Source of the DNA: Candidatus Paracaedibacteraceae bacterium UBA6184
Lineage (GTDB): Bacteria > Pseudomonadota > Alphaproteobacteria > UBA6184
Direction of reading: 5' to 3'
DNA length: 64,000 bases
NCBI GenBank assembly: GCA_002422845.1
Contig: DITM01000057.1
Coordinates: 1 to 64,000 of the forward strand
Shown: one piece after another, positions 58,419 to 64,000 of the stretch
How the letters are laid out: every line of letters starts with the position of its first letter
Numbering within the stretch: the stretch's first letter is position 1
Translations under genes and position numbers: made by a program
Notes under the pieces: model-generated
The model's database searches: none
Told to the model about the DNA's origin: nothing
The model's input: the letters and a program-made list of their open reading frames with translations, nothing else

Positions 58419-58598
58419 ATGAAACATACATATTTTATATTGCCATTGATGATGGTATTGGCAGGTTGTTCAGGGATCGCGCCAGAAGCAGTTCGTGACG
58501 AAAGTAATACGTTGACTCGTCCATCGTTTATGAAAACCAAAGTATTGGATGAGATTGACCAGAAGGAAATTCAACCGGAGGCAGCGTCAGAAAAATAA
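58419..58598 (+). CDS. Small lipoprotein between lspA and dedA
   Basis: 59 aa starting directly after the lspA stop and sharing one base with the dedA ATG. The signal peptide ends in the lipobox LAGC with Cys17 as lipidation site. The 42-residue mature part is polar and acidic (DESNTLTRPSFMKTKVLDE). In many alphaproteobacteria the gene after lspA encodes BamF (DUF3035), a longer lipoprotein of the barrel-assembly machine. A reduced BamF is possible, but the match is only positional and weak in sequence. Confidence 0.8.
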   Translation: MKHTYFILPLMMVLAGCSGIAPEAVRDESNTLTRPSFMKTKVLDEIDQKEIQPEAASEK

Positions 58599-59164
58599 TG
58601 TTTCAACGCGTATATAATCAAATACTTGGATATGCAAATCATCCCCAAGCCATGTGGATATTGGGTGCAGTTGCCTTTTTAGAAAGTTCTGTTTCCCCTA
58701 TTCCTCCAGATGTTTTATTGATTCCCATGATGATTGGCAATCGTTCTAAAGCAATCCATATTGCCTTAGTGTGCATTATAGCATCTGTGATTGGGGGCAT
58801 TCTTGGATATTGGATTGGGTATGGATTGTATGACGTTGTTGGTCATTACTTGGTGGCAGAAGAATCATTAGTATCGTATCAAGAAAAATTTAATCAGTGG
58901 GGATTCTTGCTGATTTCAATAAAAGGTTTCTTGCCGATTCCTTATAAGGTCGTTGCGATTGCAAGCGGTCTTGCCCACTATAATTTTGGATTATTTATGA
59001 TTGCGTCGTGCATCGCCAGGTCATCCCGTTTCTTTATGTTGGCGGGGTTAATTTATTATTTTGGTGAGCCGATCAAAGAGTTTATTGAACGGTATTTAAC
59101 CTATGTAATGGTTGGTGGTGTGTTGTTGATTATTGGGACCATTTACCTTGCTCGGTTTTTATAG
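58598..59164 (+). CDS. DedA family membrane protein
   Basis: 188 aa of the DedA/SNARE-associated family, with several membrane helices. The family motifs are visible as ESSVSPIPPDVLLIPM and the re-entrant region ISIKGFLPIPYKVVAIASG. Members recycle undecaprenyl phosphate or flip phospholipids and support envelope homeostasis. Overlaps the dsbB start region. Confidence 0.88.
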   Translation: MFQRVYNQILGYANHPQAMWILGAVAFLESSVSPIPPDVLLIPMMIGNRSKAIHIALVCIIASVIGGILGYWIGYGLYDVVGHYLVAEESLVSYQEKFNQWGFLLISIKGFLPIPYKVVAIASGLAHYNFGLFMIASCIARSSRFFMLAGLIYYFGEPIKEFIERYLTYVMVGGVLLIIGTIYLARFL

Positions 59165-59624
59165 AGTTCAATCGTTAACGATTTGTCTGTTAAGTGCTGC
59201 GGTATTAGGTTTAGTATGTGCCGCAGAATATGTCTGGGGAATCAAGCCCTGCGAATGGTGTCTGTATCAACGCTATCCTTATGTGTTTTTAGCCGTAATA
59301 AATTTTATCTGGCTGTTCAGGCCGCTATCAAAATATGTTCAAGATTGTATCAATACTTTTATTTTTACTATAAACACGATGTTGCCATTGACGCATGTGC
59401 TCATTGAAAAGGGATACGTGAATGTTAAATGTGCGGCAGTGAAAATGGGAATATCAGGATCCACTCAAGGAACTCTTCACGCTTTAATGAATCATCGATC
59501 CTGCGTAAAAGTGACGTGGAGCTATTTAGGATGGTCGATGGCACAGTGGCATTTGCTTTTTGCAAGTGGTATCTTAATCGTATATGTATGGGGTGTGATG
59601 TATGCACAAAAGCGATCTGGATAA
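59133..59624 (+). CDS. dsbB: Disulfide bond formation protein DsbB
   Basis: Inner-membrane quinone reductase that reoxidises DsbA, 163 aa from TTG 59133. The first periplasmic pair is Cys40-x-x-Cys43 (PCEWCLYQRYPY); the second is Cys100 with Cys124 (VKC and HRSC). No ATG precedes the first helix, so TTG at 59133 or 59148 starts it inside dedA; 59148 has GGGA nine bases upstream. The 3' end overlaps coq7 by 23 bases. Confidence 0.9.
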   Translation: MGPFTLLGFYRVQSLTICLLSAAVLGLVCAAEYVWGIKPCEWCLYQRYPYVFLAVINFIWLFRPLSKYVQDCINTFIFTINTMLPLTHVLIEKGYVNVKCAAVKMGISGSTQGTLHALMNHRSCVKVTWSYLGWSMAQWHLLFASGILIVYVWGVMYAQKRSG

Positions 59625-60123
59625 AATCATCCGTGTTGATCATGCGGGAGAGCTGGGGGCTAAATGGATTTATGAAGGTCAATTGCGATGGATTAAAGAC
59701 CCGGTGATTAAATCTGAAATTCAACACATGTATGATCAAGAAATGCATCATTTAAATTATTTTGAAACCCTAATGCGGGATCGTCAAGTGCGACCTACCG
59801 CATTAATGCCTGTATGGAAATGGTTTGGAAAAACAGTGGGGGCAGTATCTGCTGTGCTGGGTACAAAGGCTGCAATGGCCTGTACAGAAGCAGTTGAAGA
59901 TGTGATTGACGAACATTATGCAGAACAAATCAAAACTTTAGAGCAACATCGTCCCAACGAATTAGACTTGATTCAGACGCTAAAAACATTTAGAGAAGAT
60001 GAATGTAATCATAGGGATGCAGCGGCTGGATATAATCATGACCCTTCCGTTGCAAAGCAGATTGTTAAAAAAATAATTAAAGTGGGCGTGAAAGCTGCCA
60101 TTAAAATATCAAAACGTATTTAA
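59602..60123 (+). CDS. coq7: Demethoxyubiquinone hydroxylase Coq7
   Basis: Di-iron monooxygenase in ubiquinone synthesis, 173 aa. Iron ligands are provided by Glu17 (HAGELGA), the E47-x-x-H50 pair (QEMHH), glutamate in TEAVED and the E134-x-x-H137 pair (DECNH). Linked to dsbB, whose reaction needs quinone. Confidence 0.94.
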   Translation: MHKSDLDKIIRVDHAGELGAKWIYEGQLRWIKDPVIKSEIQHMYDQEMHHLNYFETLMRDRQVRPTALMPVWKWFGKTVGAVSAVLGTKAAMACTEAVEDVIDEHYAEQIKTLEQHRPNELDLIQTLKTFREDECNHRDAAAGYNHDPSVAKQIVKKIIKVGVKAAIKISKRI

Positions 60124-60137
60124 CGAAAGAATTTTAA

Positions 60138-61583
60138 ATGTTAAAAAAAATAACTAATTGTATTGTTTTAGGGTTAAGCGTTTCAGCATTACAGGCTGAC
60201 GTTGGTGCAAAACAACCCACTCAATATACGTTTTCTAGACCTATTCCGTTAAGCTTAGGTTTTATCCCTGGATTGATGACGAATCAGTCGGTCAGTGAAT
60301 TTCATGTTGCGTTAGAAAAAAATACAGGATGGGTGTTTGATGCCGGACATAAATGGTTGCAACTTCAAACTATGTGGGGACGCGCTGCTTATAAATATTT
60401 ATTATTTCCAGCTGTAATGGCTCCGTTTAACAAGGCAATCCGAATGAGTGCGGATGTGTATGGTAAAGCCAGTCGCATCGAAGCTTTGGGTTGGAAAGCT
60501 GAATATGTTGGAAATACATATGAATCATATGCTGAAAACTATTGGTCAATGTTTGCAAAGAATCTTTGGAAGTCTTACAAGGGAATGGTTGGGACAGTTG
60601 AAACCATTGATGCAATTCCATCTGATAAAAACGAAACACTGGATAAATATTCCAAGCGGTTTATTGCTGATCCCAAACCAATGGTGGATGCAACGGACTT
60701 AAGGGAATCAATCAAAACTGCACTTAAAGATGAAAGTGTTGATGCAAATAAAGTAACGTTGAACCAAGAAGTTAGTGGATTAAGGGATGCTCTTGATGCT
60801 CATCTGACGCCACAAGGACAAGTATTAACGCGAGCAGCTGGATACAATGCTGGAATGATGCATGCTCGTGATATAGAAGATACGTTATGGTATGACGGGG
60901 GTGGGCATTTGGCTCAGCTTTCAAATCATTCAATGGGGAAATTGGCGATTGCGATTGATGGGATAAAATTAGCTTTCCTGCGTAATCATAGCGCCTGCCC
61001 CCATACAGAGTTAGGACGTGTGTCAATGGCTTATGGTGAGATGGGAATTGATATCGGAAGTAAAATGATTCCTGTGTACAGTGCTTTAGCTTTTTTGGGA
61101 AGTGCTGAGTTCTGGGGGCGCTTTCTTGAAGAGGGCGATTATATGTCCTCAGGGGACGTCTATGTAAAAGCCCCGGAAATCGGAGGGTTCAGATTGCCAA
61201 ACCTTGGATTCTATTTTACAACGAAAGGGTTATCCTACCAACTAAATACAGGATATCGTTTTGGACAAGACTTATTCTTTCCAGTGGCAATAGAGTATGT
61301 ATTTAATGGACCTAAAAATATAGTAGAGTGCACATTGGGAGTGCGTAAACAGTTTGCATGGATGGGTGCGTATGTTCATGGTGATGTTGTTGCGAATTTC
61401 CAAGAATCTGGATATGGTGGAAAATTGGCAGTGGGAATAAAACCCTGTCAGTCGTTCTATTCTGATGTGGGTGTGCGCATTGACCACATTGACACGTTAG
61501 AAGGTGAGCGTAACATTCGTGTTATTACGAATGATGACAAATGGTGTGCAAGCGTGTTTGCAACCGTGGGCGTATTATTTTAA
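60138..61583 (+). CDS. Putative outer-membrane protein, paralog of the 9843 protein lacking HExxH
   Basis: 481 aa with a signal peptide ending near ADVGA. It aligns along its length with the protein at 9843: EF-x-(hydrophobic) start, WGR/FGR block, LWYDGG, YFTTKG, GYRF, LFFPV and GERNI. At the HELGH position it reads DVYGK (residues 106-110), then RIEALG against RFRSIG, so the zinc ligands are gone. The C-terminus ends in Phe (TVGVLF), the barrel sorting signal. Probably a surface protein that is non-catalytic if its paralog is a protease. Begins 14 bases after coq7; likely cotranscribed. Confidence 0.75.
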   Translation: MLKKITNCIVLGLSVSALQADVGAKQPTQYTFSRPIPLSLGFIPGLMTNQSVSEFHVALEKNTGWVFDAGHKWLQLQTMWGRAAYKYLLFPAVMAPFNKAIRMSADVYGKASRIEALGWKAEYVGNTYESYAENYWSMFAKNLWKSYKGMVGTVETIDAIPSDKNETLDKYSKRFIADPKPMVDATDLRESIKTALKDESVDANKVTLNQEVSGLRDALDAHLTPQGQVLTRAAGYNAGMMHARDIEDTLWYDGGGHLAQLSNHSMGKLAIAIDGIKLAFLRNHSACPHTELGRVSMAYGEMGIDIGSKMIPVYSALAFLGSAEFWGRFLEEGDYMSSGDVYVKAPEIGGFRLPNLGFYFTTKGLSYQLNTGYRFGQDLFFPVAIEYVFNGPKNIVECTLGVRKQFAWMGAYVHGDVVANFQESGYGGKLAVGIKPCQSFYSDVGVRIDHIDTLEGERNIRVITNDDKWCASVFATVGVLF

Positions 61584-61626
61584 AAATATTAAAAACGTAA
61601 CAATTTAGAAAAACCGGTGAGCAAGA

Positions 61627-62709
61627 TTGGACGTTAAATATAAAACAGATAACAAAACGATTATTGCTCTGGGAATCGAAACCAGTTGCGATGAAACGTC
61701 TGTTGCGTTGATTAATGCCAACAAAGAAATTTTGGCACATCGTGTGGCCAGCCAGATTAAAGATCATGAGATCTATGGAGGGGTGGTTCCAGAGATTGCG
61801 GCTAGGGCTCACTTAAGTTTATTACCGGGATTGTTAGATCAGGTATTTAAAGATGCATCATTAACACCCAGCGATGTTGATGTGATTGCTGCGACCACAG
61901 GCCCTGGCTTAATCGGTGGGGTTGTGGTTGGAACAATGGCTGCAAAAGCAATGGCAGCAGCTTTGGGAAAACCGTTTGTGGCAGTGAATCATTTAGAAGG
62001 TCATGCCTTAACAGCGCGGTTAACTGAGACCATTGAATTTCCCTTTGTCTTATTATTGGTATCGGGGGGGCATTGCCAAACCATGTTGGTTGAAAATGTG
62101 GGTACTTATAAAGTATTGGGTTCAACCCTTGATGATGCGGTGGGTGAATGTTTTGATAAGGTTGCAAAAATGTTAGGCTTGCCTTATCCAGGGGGGCCTC
62201 AGATTGAAAAGTTAGCGGTCAATGGGAATCCCAAAGCGTTTGATTTTCCGCGTCCAATGATTGGGCAAAAACATTTGAACTTTTCATTTTCTGGGTTAAA
62301 AACATCCGTACGGCAAGCGATTCAAAAACTGCAAACAGAACATGATGGCACGTTGCCCGAATCAATCGTGGCAGATGTGTGCGCAAGCTTTCAACAAACG
62401 GTTGCAAGGGTTTTATATGACCGTATAAAACAGGCGTTTTTATATACGGCAGAACACCACCCCGACTATAAACAGTTTGTTGTGGCGGGGGGCGTTGCGG
62501 CGAACCAACACATTCGCGGTGCGTTGCAAACGGTATGTGCCGAGATTGAGTTTGCATTTTATGCCCCACCATTATCGTTATGTACGGACAATGGCGCCAT
62601 GATTGCGTGGGCGGGATTGGAACGTTTCCAAAAAGGGTTAACTGATAGCCTGGATATTAAACCCAGACCTCGTTGGCCGATGGATCAAATTAAAGGAATT
62701 TCTGCATGA
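61627..62709 (+). CDS. tsaD: tRNA N6-threonylcarbamoyltransferase TsaD
   Basis: Catalytic subunit transferring threonylcarbamoyl to A37 of tRNA, 360 aa. Metal ligands His122 and His126 are in NHLEGH, with IETSCDETSVAL at the N-terminus and VVAGGVAAN near the C-terminus. TTG at 61627 is the start; no ATG occurs before the first strand. The substrate is made by Sua5 (282). Overlaps gpsA by four bases. Confidence 0.95.
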   Translation: MDVKYKTDNKTIIALGIETSCDETSVALINANKEILAHRVASQIKDHEIYGGVVPEIAARAHLSLLPGLLDQVFKDASLTPSDVDVIAATTGPGLIGGVVVGTMAAKAMAAALGKPFVAVNHLEGHALTARLTETIEFPFVLLLVSGGHCQTMLVENVGTYKVLGSTLDDAVGECFDKVAKMLGLPYPGGPQIEKLAVNGNPKAFDFPRPMIGQKHLNFSFSGLKTSVRQAIQKLQTEHDGTLPESIVADVCASFQQTVARVLYDRIKQAFLYTAEHHPDYKQFVVAGGVAANQHIRGALQTVCAEIEFAFYAPPLSLCTDNGAMIAWAGLERFQKGLTDSLDIKPRPRWPMDQIKGISA

Positions 62710-63674
62710 TTATAGTTGTTGGTGCTGGAAGTTTTGGTACTGCAATCGCTCATTGTATCGCACGCAATGGACATGAGGTGGTTATGTTATCGCGCAATTC
62801 AGATCGTGTTGCGGCTTTGAAGTCAAGCGATACTATTCCGGGATATCCTTCCGTCATTCGACCTGTTACCTTATCTGCAACGTTGGATGTTCATATCATT
62901 CAAAAGGCTCATCGTATTATTGTTGCGTTGCCGTCTCAGCAGGTTAGGTCATTTCTTGAATTACATCATCAACTGTTCAACGATGTTCCAGTCTTGTTGT
63001 TGCAAAAAGGGATTGAAAAAGAAACCGGGAAGTTGCCCAGCGAAATAGTGAACCAGTATCTAAACGCAGAGGTTGCTGTTTTGTCTGGACCTAATTTTGC
63101 CGATGAAATTTTAATTGGCATGCCTACCGCAACCACGATATCTGCGAACAATGAATCAACGGCATTAGACTGGGCAACGTTATTTAAATCCAATAGTTTT
63201 AGACCCTATGTTCAGACCGACATGATGGGTGCCCAAATTGGGGGAGCTGTCAAAAATGTTATAGCGGTTGCCTGTGGTGTTGTACATGGGGTGCAATTAG
63301 GCGATAATTCGACCGCTGCAATCATCACGCGCGGCCTTGCAGAAATGGCTCGTCTGGGTCATGCGATGGGTGCAAGCAAAGACACATTTTTAGGGTTGTC
63401 AGGGCTTGGAGATTTAACCTTAACCTGTCATAGTTCTAAGTCTAGAAATTTAAGATTCGGTATGGGGCTGGCAAAAGGTGAACGTTGGGATGAGTTGACC
63501 CAGGGTACGGTAGAAGGATACCACACTGCATTTAGTCTTGAAAAGCTTAGTCAAAAGTATGGTGTTGAAATGCCGATTAGTCAGTGTGTGTTGAAGTTAA
63601 TTCGTAATGAGATACTACCTAAAGATATCGTTAGTGCGCTAATGAGTCGAGAATTGAAACAAGAGGTTTTTTAA
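62706..63674 (+). CDS. gpsA: Glycerol-3-phosphate dehydrogenase (NAD(P)+)
   Basis: Reduces dihydroxyacetone phosphate to glycerol-3-phosphate for phospholipid synthesis, 322 aa. GAGSFGTAIA is the cofactor motif; VLSGPNFADEI and GAVKNVIAVACG hold substrate and catalytic residues, including the conserved Lys. Coupled to tsaD and to lgt by one-base and four-base overlaps. Confidence 0.96.
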   Translation: MIIVVGAGSFGTAIAHCIARNGHEVVMLSRNSDRVAALKSSDTIPGYPSVIRPVTLSATLDVHIIQKAHRIIVALPSQQVRSFLELHHQLFNDVPVLLLQKGIEKETGKLPSEIVNQYLNAEVAVLSGPNFADEILIGMPTATTISANNESTALDWATLFKSNSFRPYVQTDMMGAQIGGAVKNVIAVACGVVHGVQLGDNSTAAIITRGLAEMARLGHAMGASKDTFLGLSGLGDLTLTCHSSKSRNLRFGMGLAKGERWDELTQGTVEGYHTAFSLEKLSQKYGVEMPISQCVLKLIRNEILPKDIVSALMSRELKQEVF

Positions 63675-64000
63675 TGTTTGTTATTCCTTTCCATAATATT
63701 GATCCTGTCATATTTAAAATATCGTCTGCGATGTCATTAAACTGGTATGGCCTTTCATACCTTGCGGGCGTTATGTTTGTAATGTGGCAAAGCGAACGTA
63801 TGTCACAAAAATTTAAAACGGGTTTTCCTGAAAATGTATATAAAAACTTTATGTTTTGGGGAATGGTGGCGATTGTGATCGGGGCGCGTTTAGGCGATGT
63901 TCTGTTTTACAATTTTGATTATTACATGTATCGTCCATTGGAAATTTTTGCAACATGGAAAGGCGGAATGTCGTTTCATGGAGGGGCAATCGGAGTTATC
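63674..64000 (+). CDS. lgt: Prolipoprotein diacylglyceryl transferase (partial)
   Basis: The first 109 codons are present and run off the window end. LNWYGLSYLAG, VIGARLGDVLFYN and the WKGGMSFHGG signature identify Lgt, which adds diacylglycerol to the lipobox cysteine. ATG shares one base with the gpsA stop. Confidence 0.93.
   Translation, partial: MFVIPFHNIDPVIFKISSAMSLNWYGLSYLAGVMFVMWQSERMSQKFKTGFPENVYKNFMFWGMVAIVIGARLGDVLFYNFDYYMYRPLEIFATWKGGMSFHGGAIGVI

Overview
The window is a dense, AT-rich stretch of an alphaproteobacterial chromosome. Pointers are the mdh-sucC-sucD-sucA-sucB order, a rsmG-parA-parB locus with parS sites, a mitofilin (Mic60)-like gene next to hemY, Coq7, class I PHA synthase, and an LDH-like malate dehydrogenase. 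Several traits suit a host-associated member such as the Holosporales or a relative: an organophosphate-antiporter-family transporter, a phosphofructokinase (uncommon in alphaproteobacteria), a putrescine-type ABC importer, an amino-acid ABC importer, and lineage-specific surface proteins. The placement is inference. Genes are packed tightly, with many ATGA or TAATG overlaps and several TTG/GTG starts. No phage, transposase, integrase or CRISPR array was seen.

Layout. 1-281 is a noncoding, strongly palindromic stretch. 282-1872 (minus) holds sua5 and a Nudix hydrolase. 2023-4168 (plus) is a polar amino-acid ABC importer. 4161-7704 (minus) is motA-motB translationally coupled to a secreted trypsin-like protease. 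7872-9713 (minus) is yebC-ruvC-ruvA. 9843-14785 (plus) carries a surface protein with an HELGH motif, an OPA-family transporter and acetoacetyl-CoA synthetase, followed by a probable gene relic. 15186-22782 (minus) is a TCA operon (esterase-mdh-sucCDAB). 22833-27958 (minus) is serC-potFGHI. rpmE and rsmG diverge at about 28.3 kb from a clear promoter; rsmG-parA-parB with two parS sites marks the chromosome partition locus. 30671-39394 (minus) is recJ-lipB-dnaQ-tamA-tamB. 39472-48929 (plus) runs phaC, mitofilin-like, hemY, grxC, pfkA, a large periplasmic repeat protein and tolB. After hup come tRNA-Pro, an M23 peptidase, tRNA-Arg and rpsU. 51722-52269 has two small unknown genes. 52668-64000 (plus) is aspS, ileS, an inserted unknown gene, lspA, a 59-residue lipoprotein, dedA, dsbB, coq7, a paralog of the 9.8-kb surface protein, tsaD, gpsA and the 5' part of lgt.

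How it fits together. Phosphorylated sugars or glycerol-3-phosphate could enter by the OPA antiporter and feed a PFK-based glycolysis, with the sucCDAB/mdh operon running the TCA cycle. Acetoacetyl-CoA synthetase and PhaC suggest a storage or ketone-body loop. TamA/TamB, TolB, LspA, Lgt, DsbB and the Mic60-like protein form an envelope-biogenesis set whose clients include two lipoproteins and two putative outer-membrane proteins encoded here. Both core enzymes of t6A tRNA modification (Sua5 and TsaD) are present. The most unusual items are the two paralogous surface proteins, one with HExxH and one with that motif lost; four highly palindromic noncoding regions; the PFK with mixed ATP/PPi signatures; and the protease coupled to motAB.
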